Shown: one piece after another, positions 1 to 8,451 of the stretch
Position numbering within the stretch: the first letter of the stretch is position 1
Layout: each line of letters begins with the position of its first letter
NCBI RefSeq assembly: GCF_014203355.1
Contig: NZ_JACHIR010000001.1
Span: forward strand, 1,924,038 to 1,988,037
Reading direction: 5' to 3'
Length of the DNA stretch: 64,000 nucleotides
DNA from: Kutzneria kofuensis
GTDB taxonomy: Bacteria; Actinomycetota; Actinomycetes; Mycobacteriales; Pseudonocardiaceae
Program-made: the position numbers and the translations under genes
Notes under the pieces: model-generated
Seen by the model: the letters and a program-made list of their open reading frames with translations, nothing else
Databases searched by the model: none
What the model was told of the DNA's origin: nothing

Positions 1-968
1 CCCGCGGGCTGGCCGGCCGCGGCTGCCCGGTGACCGTGGTGCATCCCGTCGGCCATCTGATGGAACGCCAACTCGACCCGGCCGGCGGACACGTGCTGGC
101 CCGCGTGCTCCGGCCGAAGGGCATCGAGTTCCGGCTCGGCCAGCTGGCCACGAAGTACCTGCCGGGCAAGGGACTCCTGCTCGACGACGGCTCGATGGTC
201 GCCGCCGACCTGGTGGTGGTGTCCGCCGGCGCACGCCCGGAGACCGCCCTGGCCGAGGCCGCCGGGCTGGCCGTGGACCGCGGCGTCGTCGTCGACGACC
301 GGCTCCGGGCCAGCGCGCCGGACGTGTACGCGATCGGCGACTGCGCAACGCATCCCGGCACCGTCGGTGGCCTCGTGCAGCCGGCCTGGGACCAGGCCGC
401 CGTGCTGGCCCGACTGCTCACCGGCGCGGACGCCCGCTATCGGGGCACGCCGGTGGTGACCAGGCTCAAGACCCGCGACGTGGACCTGGCCTCGATGGGC
501 GAGGTGCACGTGGAGCCGCACACCTCCGACGCGGAAGTGGTCCGGCTGGAGGATCCCAGCCGCGGCCGCTACACCAAGATCGTGCTGCGTGACGACCGGG
601 TCACGGGCGCGATCGTGTTGGGGGCGCCCGATGTGGCCGCCGCCGTCACGCAGCTGCACGACCGGGGCACACCCGCCCCCGCCGACCGAATGGCGCTGCT
701 GCTGGGCCGCGCCATGCCCTCGGGCGGCGAAGTGGACCCGGCGACCCTGCCGGCGTCGACGCTGATCTGCCGCTGCAACACCGTCGACAAGGGCCGGCTG
801 GTCGGTGCGTGGCGCGCCGGCGCCCGGTCGTTCGACGCCCTGGTCAGCACCACCATGGCCGGCACCGGCTGCGGTGGCTGCCGGGACACCGTGTGCGCGC
901 TGTCCCGCTGGCTGGCCGAGCAGGACCCCGTCACCGAACCCGAGAAGTTGGGCTGCCACACGACATGA
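1..968 (+). CDS. FAD-dependent NAD(P)H oxidoreductase with C-terminal BFD-type [2Fe-2S] domain (nitrate/nitrite assimilation), 5' partial
   Basis: The frame is open from base 3, so the start lies outside the window. The first residues (RGLAGRGCPVTVVHP) are the end of a Rossmann NAD(P)-binding motif of a pyridine nucleotide-disulphide oxidoreductase. DVYAIGDCA is the second FAD-binding motif. The C-terminal part carries CRCN and GTGCGGC, the four cysteines of a BFD-like [2Fe-2S] domain. This architecture occurs in the reductase half of NADH-nitrite reductase (NirB) and in electron-transfer subunits of assimilatory nitrate reductase. The TGA overlaps the ATG of the nitrate transporter gene (ATGA), so the two are translationally coupled, which supports a role in nitrate assimilation. 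It could be a separate subunit or the tail of a larger fused reductase; the window cannot decide. Confidence 0.85.
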   Translation, partial: RGLAGRGCPVTVVHPVGHLMERQLDPAGGHVLARVLRPKGIEFRLGQLATKYLPGKGLLLDDGSMVAADLVVVSAGARPETALAEAAGLAVDRGVVVDDRLRASAPDVYAIGDCATHPGTVGGLVQPAWDQAAVLARLLTGADARYRGTPVVTRLKTRDVDLASMGEVHVEPHTSDAEVVRLEDPSRGRYTKIVLRDDRVTGAIVLGAPDVAAAVTQLHDRGTPAPADRMALLLGRAMPSGGEVDPATLPASTLICRCNTVDKGRLVGAWRAGARSFDALVSTTMAGTGCGGCRDTVCALSRWLAEQDPVTEPEKLGCHTT

Positions 969-2338
969 CGACTACCGAGGCACAGACCACGCCCACCCGC
1001 GGCGGACGTACCTGGATCCAGCAGTGGGATCCCGAGGACGAGGGATTCTGGGCGGCGACCGGCCGCCGCGTCGCCAACCGCAACCTCGTCTTCTCCATCT
1101 TCTCCGAGCACCTGGGCTTCTCGCTCTGGTCGATCTGGAGCGTGGTGGTGCTGTCGCTGCCCACCGCCGGCTTCAAGTTCGGCGTGGACCAGCTGTTCTG
1201 GCTGACCGCGCTGCCGAACCTGGTCGGCGCCGCGCTGCGGCTGCCGTACACCTTCGCGGTGCCACGCTTCGGCGGCCGCAACTGGGCCGTGGTCAGCTCG
1301 CTGATGCTGCTGATCCCGTGCGCACTGCTCACGGTGGCCGTGACCACGCACGCCGGCTTCGGGTTCTTCCTGTTCGCGGCGGCGACCGCCGGCTTCGGCG
1401 GCGGCAACTTCGCGTCGTCGATGACCAACATCTCGTTCTTCTTCCCGGAGAGCCGCAAGGGTTTCGCGCTCGGCCTGAACGCGGCCGGCGGCAATCTCGG
1501 GGCCGCGCTGGTGCAGCTGATCATCCCGTTGGTGATCGCGGCGACCACCGGCTGGAGCCTGGCGGTCGCGGGCCTGTTCTACATGCCGTTCGTGATCGCG
1601 GCGGCGATCTGTTCGGCGCTGTACATGGACAATCTCGCCACCGCGCGGTCCGACTTCCCGGCGCAGGTCGCGGCGGTCAAGCGGACCCAGACGTGGGTGA
1701 TGTCCTTCCTCTACATCGGCACCTTCGGCTCGTTCATCGGCTTCTCCGCCGCGCTGCCGCTGCTGATCAAGACGCAGTTCCCGTCCGTGCACGGCACGTG
1801 GTTCGCCTGGCTGGGGGCGTTGGTCGGGTCGGTGGCCCGGCCGGCGGGCGGGTGGCTGTCGGACAAGATCGGCGGCAGTCGGGTCACGCTGTGGAACTTC
1901 GTGCTCATGGGCGTGGCAGCCGCGTTTGTCGTGGTGGGCGAGCGATCCGGCAACTTCGGGCTGTTCTTCGGGGCGTTCCTGGTGTTGTTCGTGACGGCCG
2001 GCGTCGGCAACGGCTCCACGTACCGGATGATCCCGGCGATCTTCGTTGCCCAGGCGAAGCGGGAGACCGCCGAAGGGGTGGCCGCCGAAGAGGCCGTGCG
2101 CAAGGGCAAGCGGGAGGCGGCGGCCGCGATCGGCATCGTGTCGGCGGTCGGCGCGTTCGGCGGGTTCTTCGTCACGCGGATCATCGCCAGCTCGGTGGCC
2201 GCGACCAAGGCCGCCGACAACGCCTTCTACGGCTTCATCGTGTTCTACGTGCTGTGCTTCGCCGTCACCTGGTGGTTCTACCTGCGGCGCAGCTTCGCCG
2301 TGGCCAAGGTGCCCAGCCTGGCCGTGGCCGACGTCTAG
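965..2338 (+). CDS. narK: NarK/NasA-type nitrate/nitrite transporter (major facilitator superfamily)
   Basis: A 457-residue membrane protein with about twelve hydrophobic segments. The segment GGGNFASSMTNISFFFPES followed by KGFALGLNAAGGNLG is the nitrate-signature region of NarK/NasA transporters, which import nitrate or exchange it for nitrite. A second GVGNGSTYRMIP segment matches the second signature in the C-terminal half. The ATG at 965 overlaps the stop of the upstream oxidoreductase. An in-frame upstream ATG at 809 lies inside that gene and would add a non-hydrophobic tail, so 965 is preferred. A strong terminator follows directly. The choice between nasA and narK naming is conventional and cannot be settled here. 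Confidence 0.9.
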   Translation: MTTTEAQTTPTRGGRTWIQQWDPEDEGFWAATGRRVANRNLVFSIFSEHLGFSLWSIWSVVVLSLPTAGFKFGVDQLFWLTALPNLVGAALRLPYTFAVPRFGGRNWAVVSSLMLLIPCALLTVAVTTHAGFGFFLFAAATAGFGGGNFASSMTNISFFFPESRKGFALGLNAAGGNLGAALVQLIIPLVIAATTGWSLAVAGLFYMPFVIAAAICSALYMDNLATARSDFPAQVAAVKRTQTWVMSFLYIGTFGSFIGFSAALPLLIKTQFPSVHGTWFAWLGALVGSVARPAGGWLSDKIGGSRVTLWNFVLMGVAAAFVVVGERSGNFGLFFGAFLVLFVTAGVGNGSTYRMIPAIFVAQAKRETAEGVAAEEAVRKGKREAAAAIGIVSAVGAFGGFFVTRIIASSVAATKAADNAFYGFIVFYVLCFAVTWWFYLRRSFAVAKVPSLAVADV

Positions 2339-2378
2339 GCTTCTCACACACAGTTCCCAGCTATCGGTCCTCCGCTCA

Positions 2379-2424
2379 CAGCCTGCACTCAGTCGAGCCC
2401 GCTTGACTGAGCGCAGGCTGTTTT
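2379..2424 (+). terminator. Rho-independent terminator after the nitrate operon
   Basis: Arms 2379-2394 and 2405-2420 are complementary at 15 of 16 positions, with a 10-base loop, and TTTT follows at 2421-2424. It lies 40 bases after the transporter stop and 25 bases before the next gene, so it should insulate the two. Confidence 0.85.
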
Positions 2425-2449
2425 CGCACGAGCGGATGGGACCTCCAGC

Positions 2450-3832
2450 ATGGTTGCTCTGGCTGCCCCGGCACGCCGATCTGTTGGTTTGAAGATCGGC
2501 GTGGTGGCCGTGGTGGTGATCGCCGCCGCGGCGCTGCGGATGGCGTTCCTCGACTACGAGACCGGTGACGCGCGGATCTTCCTGTCGTGGTACTCGCATA
2601 TCGCCGCCGACGGCGGTTTCGCGGCGCTGAAGGACATCAGCTTCGCCAACTACAACGTCACCTATCTGTATCTGCTGGCCGCCTTGAGCTACCTGCCGGT
2701 GACGCCGCTGATCGGGATCAAGGTCCTGTCGGCGGCGTTCGACTTCCTGCTCGGGTACTTCGTGTACCGGCTGGTGGCGCTGCGGTATCCCGGCAAGTGG
2801 TGGCCGGTCCTGGCCGGGGCGATCACGCTGTTCCTGCCGACCGTCGTGGTGAACGCCTCGATGTGGGGGCAGGCCGACGCGATGTACGCCGCGTTTGCCG
2901 TCGGCGGCGTGTACTTCCTGCTGTGTAAGCGCCCCTGGCTCGCCTGTGCGTTCATCGGCATCGCCTTCGCGTTGAAGCTGCAGACCGTGTTCCTGTTCCC
3001 GCTATTGCTCCTGTTGGTGCTGCGGCGTGGTTTGCCGTGGAAGTCGCTCCTGGCGATTCCGCTGGTGTACGTGGTGCTGGACATTCCGGCGCTGCTCATC
3101 GGCACCAGTCCGGCGCAACTGTTTTCCGTGTATGTGGCGCAGACCGGCACGTTCGACCTGCTGACATTGAACGCCCCCAACGTGTACCAGTACCTCGGCA
3201 CGTCGGTGACGTCCTCGGCGCTGCGGATCACCGGCATCCTGGTGACGGGATTCCTGGTGCTGGCGCTGATCGTGGCCGTGTGGTGGCGACGGGTGGAGTT
3301 GTCTTCCACGCGAATCGTCTTGGCGGCAACGGTTTCCGTGCTGCTGGTGCCGTACTTCCTGCCGGCGATGCATGAGCGGTACTTCTTCCTGGCCGACGCT
3401 TTGACCGTGGTGGCGGCGTTCTACCTGCCACGCAAGCTGTGGGCGCTACCGGTGCTGGAGCAGTTCGCGTCGTTCTTCGCCTACCTGCCGTTCCTGATGG
3501 GGACCGGTGGTGGCTTCGGCGGTGGGCGTGGGCGGCGGCCCGGCGGCGGTTTCCGTGGTGGCACCGGCGGTTCCGGCTCCGGCGGCTTCCCCGGCGGCTC
3601 GGGCGGCCCTGGCTCTGGCGGCTTTGGCGGCTTTGGCGGTCGCCCACAGGGTGGCGGTGCCCTGGGTTCCGGCGGGTTCGGGGGCGGCGGCTTCGGCGGC
3701 GGCGCGGTCAATCCGTCGCTGGTGGACATGCGAATCCTGGCCACCGCCATGCTCGGCGCCCTGGCTCTGGCCCTGTGGGTGACCGTCCGGGAGTTCCGTT
3801 GCCAGCCTACTCGACCTGATGAAACAGCCTAG
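2450..3832 (+). CDS. Polytopic GT-C type glycosyltransferase (GT39/GT87-like) with glycine-rich insert
   Basis: A 460-residue protein with many hydrophobic helices. Near the N-terminus, in the first extracytoplasmic loop, is an acidic motif ([10 protein letters not shown]) of the kind used by polyprenyl-phosphate-sugar dependent GT-C glycosyltransferases. [12 protein letters not shown] and [12 protein letters not shown] are also typical of this superfamily. Roughly residues 349-420 are almost only Gly, Ser, Pro and Arg ([15 protein letters not shown] and similar), inserted before the last transmembrane helix. Such an insert is unusual for the family. No partner gene indicates the acceptor (lipomannan, cell-wall polysaccharide or protein). 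The 3' end overlaps the convergent gene by 26 bases. The family call is good; the substrate is unknown. Confidence 0.7.
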   Translation: MVALAAPARRSVGLKIGVVAVVVIAAAALRMAFLDYETGDARIFLSWYSHIAADGGFAALKDISFANYNVTYLYLLAALSYLPVTPLIGIKVLSAAFDFLLGYFVYRLVALRYPGKWWPVLAGAITLFLPTVVVNASMWGQADAMYAAFAVGGVYFLLCKRPWLACAFIGIAFALKLQTVFLFPLLLLLVLRRGLPWKSLLAIPLVYVVLDIPALLIGTSPAQLFSVYVAQTGTFDLLTLNAPNVYQYLGTSVTSSALRITGILVTGFLVLALIVAVWWRRVELSSTRIVLAATVSVLLVPYFLPAMHERYFFLADALTVVAAFYLPRKLWALPVLEQFASFFAYLPFLMGTGGGFGGGRGRRPGGGFRGGTGGSGSGGFPGGSGGPGSGGFGGFGGRPQGGGALGSGGFGGGGFGGGAVNPSLVDMRILATAMLGALALALWVTVREFRCQPTRPDETA

Positions 3833-4640
3833 CCAGCAGCTCCACTCCATCGACCACCCGTGGGCCCGGCCGGTTGAAGTAGGCCGAACCGTCCACAATG
3901 TATCGCCGGTCGACGGCGTCGAAACCCTTGAGGCGGTCCAGTTCCTGCCGCGTCTTGGCCGGCGTGAACCCGCACGGCATCAGCACGAGGATGTCCGGCT
4001 CCGCATCGACCACCTGCCGCCACTCGATCGGTCTCGTGTGCTCGCCCGGTTCCGCCAGCAGCGGCGTGCCGCCGGCGTACGCGATCTGCTCCGGCACCCA
4101 ATGTCCCGCCGGCCACACCGGATCCAGCCACTCGATCGCCGCCACCCGCGGCCTCGGCTTGCCGGCAACCTTGGCCCGGACAGCTTCCAGTCGCTTGTTC
4201 AGATCGCCGATTCGTTGCCGCGCAACGTCTTCCGCGCCGAGAACCTCGCCGAGAGTGCGCAAGCAGTCCAGGACCTCGTGGAGGGTGCGGGGTTCCAGGC
4301 TCAGCACCGTGACGTCCGTGTCCAGCTTGCGCACCGCCTCCGACACCGGGCGGTACGAGAGCGCGCAGACGTCGCAGAGGTCCTGCGTCAGCACCACGTC
4401 CGGCTTCAGCTCGCGCAGGAGGTTCGTGTCCAGGGTGTAGATCGACGACCCGTGGTGCACGGTCTCCGAGATCTCCCGGCTGTCCATGCCCTCGGTGATC
4501 TCGCTGGCCGTCACCACCGGCACCGCGTCGATCTCCCCCTGCGGCCAGTCGCACTCGTGCGTGCGCCCCACCAGCTGGGGCAGCAACCCCAGCTCCGCCA
4601 CCAGATCCGTGGCCGCCGGCAACAACGAGACGATCCGCAC
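3807..4640 (-). CDS. BtuF-like cobalamin-binding / periplasmic-binding-fold protein
   Basis: About 277 residues with the helical-backbone metal/vitamin-binding fold of BtuF-type proteins. GRTHECDWP near the N-terminus and [16 protein letters not shown] match the actinobacterial cobalamin-binding protein family. The protein begins directly with [12 protein letters not shown] and has no signal peptide or lipobox, so it is probably cytoplasmic rather than an ABC-transporter receptor. No BtuC or BtuD gene lies nearby. The GTG at 4640 is preferred over the GTG at 4649 because AGGG lies about eight bases upstream and the family usually begins (M)RIVSL. Its 3' end overlaps the convergent glycosyltransferase gene. 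Confidence 0.75.
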   Translation of the reverse strand: MRIVSLLPAATDLVAELGLLPQLVGRTHECDWPQGEIDAVPVVTASEITEGMDSREISETVHHGSSIYTLDTNLLRELKPDVVLTQDLCDVCALSYRPVSEAVRKLDTDVTVLSLEPRTLHEVLDCLRTLGEVLGAEDVARQRIGDLNKRLEAVRAKVAGKPRPRVAAIEWLDPVWPAGHWVPEQIAYAGGTPLLAEPGEHTRPIEWRQVVDAEPDILVLMPCGFTPAKTRQELDRLKGFDAVDRRYIVDGSAYFNRPGPRVVDGVELLARLFHQVE

Positions 4641-4691
4641 GGAATACACCCTAAGCGGCAGGGCGGCCCGCAGCAGCGGACCGCCCTCCCG

Positions 4692-5986
4692 TCAGAACGG
4701 CCAGACCTCGCGCTCGCCGGCCTCGAGCAGCGGAACCATGCCGAACGCCGCGTCGCTCAGTCCGCCGAAGGTGAAGCGACCCTCGGTGTGGCCGAACTCG
4801 TAGCCGGCCAGGTTCCACGTGTAGACGGGCACGTCGCGCGGCACTGCCTTGCCCGGCAGCGTGCGGCCGCTGTGCTGCTCGTCCGTCACGATGACCACGC
4901 GGTCGTGGCGACGGTAGAACCGCCGCAGCGCGCCCACCGTGTTCGTGCCGCCGAGGTCGCCGAACCGGTCCCGCACCACCGGCAGCACCGACTCGCCCGC
5001 CCGCAGCTCGACCGGCTTGGCCGTGCTGCCGAACTGCACGAGGTCGGCGTTCTCCGCCCGCAGCGCGATCGCGGTGCCGAACAACGCGGCCGCGTCCGCC
5101 CTGGTCAGGTCGGAGTTGCCCGACACCTCGCTGTAGAACATCGACCCCGAGCGGTCGACCAGCACCAGCGTGCGGCCCGGCAGGCTCGGCACGTTCGCCA
5201 GGCTGGCGTCGAGCGCCCGCTCCAGCGCCCACGCCCAGCGCAGCGACGGCGCCGCCCGGTACGCCGACAGGAACCGCATCGGCAGCTGCCGGGACCGCGC
5301 CACCTGCTCCGGGTCCGCCAGCCGCGCCGCGACCGTGGCCGCCACCTCGTCGGACACGCCCGCCCGGTCGAAGTTGCGCAGGTTGCGCAGCAACGCCATG
5401 TAGCCCATGGTCGGGATCAGCGCCGTCCACACCTCCGCCGTCAGCGGCCCTGCAGCCAGCCGGCGACCGACTCCCATGTCATGCCGGCCCGCTTCAGCAC
5501 CGGCGTCGCGTCCCCGGCGAACAGCTCGCGGCGGCGCTCGACCGGCCAGGCCAGCAGTTCCTCGCGGGCCTGGAGCACCGAGAGGTGCGCGGGGATTTCC
5601 GCGGCGTTTCCGTAACGCCGGTCGAGGGCGTGCGTGAACAGCGCACCCTGCCAGCTCTCCGTCGGCTTCGGGTGCGTCAGATTCAGCACGTCGCCCATTC
5701 GAACGCCGCGCGCCTCGCTGTCCCACTTGAGCAGCGCACGCTCGTCGTAAAGGCGGCGAACCGCGTCACCGATTCCACGCTTGACCGGCTTCGGAATCGT
5801 ACGTCCGTGCACCGTGAGCCAATAGGACAGGAATTCACCCGGCTCGTCGGCACGCTGCAGCACCGAATTCACGACCTGTCGCGTCATCCCCGGTTCGCTG
5901 CGCGCGTAGGCGAATTCCGCGGCGCCCACGATCGACGCCGAGCGCATGTTCGCCGGGCCACGCAGCCAGCCGAGCAGGCGCGCCGT
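4692..5986 (-). pseudogene. TROVE-domain (Ro60/Rsr-like) RNA-binding protein, frameshifted and lacking its N-terminus
   Basis: Two overlapping minus-strand frames together make most of an actinobacterial TROVE protein. The first frame (from about 5986, with an internal ATG at 5947) gives TARLLGWLRGPANMRSASIV and continues to AGWLQG near 5450. The sequence then continues in another frame as PLTAEVWTALIPTMGYMALL, so one base appears lost in a G run at about 5445-5455. The second half is the vWA-like domain with the MIDAS motif DRSGSM. Full-length relatives have roughly 90-100 more N-terminal residues; here the frame is closed by a TGA just upstream and no good start exists before 5947. A Y RNA with an intact-looking fold lies just upstream on the same strand. 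Ro60 family proteins are ring-shaped Y RNA binders. It is either a decayed gene or carries a sequence error plus an N-terminal deletion. Confidence 0.75.
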
Positions 5987-6019
5987 CCTACCCCCTCTCG
6001 GCGACCGCGGACACGTCCG

Positions 6020-6130
6020 AGATCAATGTCGGTGACGGTGATGCCAATTGCTCTACCAGCTGAGCTACCGGGTCTTCCCGGGCGGGATTCGAACCCGCGA
6101 CCCATCGATCCGAAGTAACCGTCGCCTGCG
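6020..6130 (-). ncRNA. Bacterial Y RNA (YrlA-like) with a circularly permuted tRNA-like module
   Basis: Read 5'->3' on the minus strand there is: a stem strand (6126-6118); a linker; a T arm with 5-bp stem and loop TTCGAAT (6098-6082) holding T54, T55, C56, G57 and A58; a 5-bp acceptor-like stem closed by the tetraloop AAGA (81-77 and 72-68 of the 6000s); the dinucleotide TA; a D arm GCTC-AGCTGGTA-GAGC (6065-6050) with A14, G18, G19 and A21; and a second stem strand (6039-6031) that pairs with the first at 8 of 9 positions. The T arm therefore precedes the D arm and there is no anticodon loop or CCA end. This is the order known for YrlA RNAs, whose terminal stem binds Ro60. It lies immediately upstream of a TROVE gene on the same strand. 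Exact ends are estimates. Confidence 0.85.
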
Positions 6131-6275
6131 CACCGGACGCATCCGCGATCAGCACCCCCGAGTTCATGGTGTCCCACGGCGGGATTCTTCGTGACAGGAA
6201 GTAACCGCTGGACTTCGCACCGGGAGTGCTCGGCAAGCAGTAGGTCTTCCGCGGCGTTGGTCGCGACGGATTAAT

Positions 6276-6887
6276 TCAGGCGCCGACCAACAGGCCGATC
6301 CCGACCACCGCCATCGTCGCCGCCACCAGGCCGTCCAGCACACGCCAGGACGACGGCTTGGTGAACAAGGAACTCAGCAGCCGGGCGCCGAAGCCGATCG
6401 CCGTGAACCAGCACAGGCTGGCCAGCACCGCGCCGATCGCGAAGTCCCAGCGCAGCGCGCCGTAGCCGGCCGCGATCGAGCCCAGCAGCAGGACCGTGTC
6501 CAGGTAGACGTGCGGGTTCAGCCAGGTCATCGCCAGGCAGGTCAGCGCCGCCCGCTTGCGGGAGCCCGTCGTCGCTCCGTCCACCGACATGCTCGACGGT
6601 TTCCACGCCCGCTTCGCCGCCAGAAATCCGTAGCACAGCAGGAAAATCCCGCCCACCACCGCCACCGCCGTGACCGCCGCCGGCCAGGCCTGCACCAGCG
6701 CGCCCACGCCGCCCACGCCCAGCCCGATCAGCACCGCGTCCGATGCGCCGCAGATCGCCACCACCGTCAGCACCGCGTCTCGTCGGATGCCTTGACGCAG
6801 CACGAAGGCGTTCTGCGCGCCGATCGCCACGATCAGGGACAGAGAGGTGCCGAAGCCCGCCGCCACGACGAGCACCACGTTGGTCAT
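6276..6887 (-). CDS. LysE/ArgO-family amino acid exporter
   Basis: About 203 residues with five to six hydrophobic helices. GFGTSLSLIVAIGAQNAFVL at the N-terminus and TWLNPHVYLDTVLLLG in the middle are hallmark LysE/ArgO sequences; these proteins export basic amino acids such as lysine and arginine. The ATG at 6887 places the hydrophobic N-terminus directly after the start; the upstream in-frame ATG at 6917 would add ten polar residues and run into the operator. A LysR-type regulator is divergently transcribed with only 70 bases between the genes, the usual lysE-lysG (argO-argP) arrangement. Confidence 0.88.
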   Translation of the reverse strand: MTNVVLVVAAGFGTSLSLIVAIGAQNAFVLRQGIRRDAVLTVVAICGASDAVLIGLGVGGVGALVQAWPAAVTAVAVVGGIFLLCYGFLAAKRAWKPSSMSVDGATTGSRKRAALTCLAMTWLNPHVYLDTVLLLGSIAAGYGALRWDFAIGAVLASLCWFTAIGFGARLLSSLFTKPSSWRVLDGLVAATMAVVGIGLLVGA

Positions 6888-6924
6888 GGTTCTGGACGCT
6901 AAATCCGGCCTTGTCAACAGTCCA

Positions 6925-6950
6925 GCTAATGATTCTTACGTATCATTAGC
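6925..6950. promoter_or_regulatory. Perfect inverted repeat between lysE and lysR (probable LysR operator)
   Basis: Arms 6925-6933 and 6942-6950 are perfect 9-bp inverted repeats around an 8-base spacer. The site is AT-rich against a GC-rich background and lies just before the LysR start codon and 38 bases before the exporter start. LysR proteins bind interrupted dyads of this kind, so co-effector dependent control of the exporter and autoregulation are likely. Confidence 0.65.
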
Positions 6951-6957
6951 GGCCGTG

Positions 6958-7803
6958 ATGACCGACCTGCCCGCCGACCACGTGCGGACCCTGCTCGCCG
7001 TCGTCGACGCCGGCACCTTCGACGCCGCCGCCGCGGCCCTGCACGTCACCCCGTCCGCCGTCAGCCAGCGGATCAAGTCCCTCGAACAGCGGACCGGCCG
7101 GGTGCTGCTCATGCGCACCAAACCCGTCCAGCTCACCGAATCCGGCCAGGTGATCGTCCGCTTCGCCCGCCAGCTCGCCCAACTCGAACGCGACGCCCGT
7201 GCCGAACTCGGCATGACCACCGCCGGCGAGCCCACCCGGCTCTCCATCGCCGTCAACGCCGACTCGCTCGCCACCTGGTTCCTCCCCGCCCTGTCGGCGG
7301 TCCCCGGCGTCTGCTTCGAACTCCATCGGGAGGACGAGGGACACACCACCCAACTCCTTCGCGAGGGCGTTGTCATGGCCGCCGTCACCTCCACCCCCGA
7401 CCCCGTCCAGGGGTGTTCCGTCCGTTCCCTCGGCTCGCTCCGCTACCTCGCCTGCGCCTCCCCTTCGCTGGCGTTCACCACCTTCGCCGACACTCCCGTC
7501 ATCGTCTTCGACCGGTACGACCAACTCCAGGACCGCTTCGCCGGCGGCGCCAGCGCCTTCCGCCATCACATGCCGTCCTCCACCGCCTACCTCGACGCCG
7601 TCGTCACCGGCATGGGCTGGGGCCTCATCCCCGTCTCCCACGCCGTCCCCCACCTCGCCGCCGGCACCCTCGTCAACCTCGCCCCCTCGCGGCACATGGA
7701 CGTTCCCCTCTTCTGGCAGCAGTGGAAACTCGACTCCCCCGCCCTCGCCGCCGCGGCCACCGCCATTCTCGAAGCCGCGGCGACGACACTCGTGCAGAAG
7801 TGA
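6958..7803 (+). CDS. LysR-type regulator, ArgP/LysG-like
   Basis: A 281-residue protein with the N-terminal winged HTH typical of LysR regulators (TFDAAAAALHVTPSAVSQRI, then KSLEQRTGRVLLMR), followed by a periplasmic-binding-type co-effector domain. The sequence resembles ArgP/LysG, which senses lysine or arginine and activates the exporter. The ATG at 6958 starts the protein directly before the HTH; a GTG at 6955 is also possible. The divergent LysE gene and the palindromic site between them support this role. Confidence 0.87.
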   Translation: MTDLPADHVRTLLAVVDAGTFDAAAAALHVTPSAVSQRIKSLEQRTGRVLLMRTKPVQLTESGQVIVRFARQLAQLERDARAELGMTTAGEPTRLSIAVNADSLATWFLPALSAVPGVCFELHREDEGHTTQLLREGVVMAAVTSTPDPVQGCSVRSLGSLRYLACASPSLAFTTFADTPVIVFDRYDQLQDRFAGGASAFRHHMPSSTAYLDAVVTGMGWGLIPVSHAVPHLAAGTLVNLAPSRHMDVPLFWQQWKLDSPALAAAATAILEAAATTLVQK

Positions 7804-7805
7804 CG

Positions 7806-8366
7806 TCAGCGCCCCATCCTGCGCAACAACCGATCCTGCTTCGAGGCCTCCGCCCTTCCTGACGTGCCGAAGAACCGGTCCATGCCTTCCAGTCCCTGGT
7901 AAATCGCGTCCAGGTTCTCGTCGATCCAGTCCACCAGATCCGCGTTCAACGTCTCGTCCGCGCCGATCGCCCGCGCCAGATCCCAGGTGTGGATCACCGT
8001 GTCCGTCGTCCTGATCGCCAGCGCCTGGCCGCCTCCGACCTTCCCCAGCGGGTAGTCCAAAGTCCTTCGCATCGCCGCGGGGCTGCGGAACGCCGCTTCG
8101 AACTCCCGCACCGAGCGCTCGTACGCCCCGACCTGGTCGTCCCCGAGCGCATCGACTTCCCTCCACCGCAGGAATTCCGCCGCCGTCCCACCGTCGAGCA
8201 AGGCCACGTAATTCAGGTTCCCTCGCACCACATGGTTGACCAGCTGGCGCACGTCCCACTCCGTGCACGGCGTCGGCGCCGCCCAGTCCCACACGTGCCG
8301 CAGCCTCCGCTCGAACTCCGCGCTGGCCAGCACATACAGATCGATGAGCTTCTCGTCGAAATCCAC
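7806..8366 (-). CDS. TIGR03086-like / maleylpyruvate isomerase N-terminal (DinB-fold) protein
   Basis: A 186-residue protein. The N-terminal half (PTPCTEWDVRQLVNHV) matches the four-helix DinB/MDMPI fold, in which three histidines can bind a metal; mycothiol-dependent enzymes occur in this superfamily. Visible candidates are H65-like in VNHVV and the histidine in VIHTWDLARAI. The TIGR03086 subfamily has no assigned substrate. The gene faces the LysR gene with two bases between their ends. Its function beyond the fold is unknown. Confidence 0.7.
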   Translation of the reverse strand: MDFDEKLIDLYVLASAEFERRLRHVWDWAAPTPCTEWDVRQLVNHVVRGNLNYVALLDGGTAAEFLRWREVDALGDDQVGAYERSVREFEAAFRSPAAMRRTLDYPLGKVGGGQALAIRTTDTVIHTWDLARAIGADETLNADLVDWIDENLDAIYQGLEGMDRFFGTSGRAEASKQDRLLRRMGR

Positions 8367-8451
8367 CCGCCGAGTCTGTCGGCCACCGGCGCATAACTCT
8401 GGCGGGTATCGGACGCCGCGCTGCTTCGCGCCGTGACGGATCCGGTCCGGT

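Noticed and set aside
569-2599. Long minus-strand open frame under the nitrate genes
   Set aside because: It is Arg/Gly/His-rich shadow coding opposite the oxidoreductase and transporter, which have clear motifs and translational coupling.
3446-3898. Pro/Ala/Gly-rich antisense frames over the glycosyltransferase end
   Set aside because: They arise from the complement of the glycine-rich insert and have no recognisable features.
6045-6105. A normal minus-strand tRNA gene (GTAGCTCAG... and GGTTCGAATCCC elements)
   Set aside because: The D arm lies 3' of the T arm on the minus strand, there is no anticodon arm between them in the normal order, and no acceptor ends or CCA are found. The elements fit a Y RNA instead.
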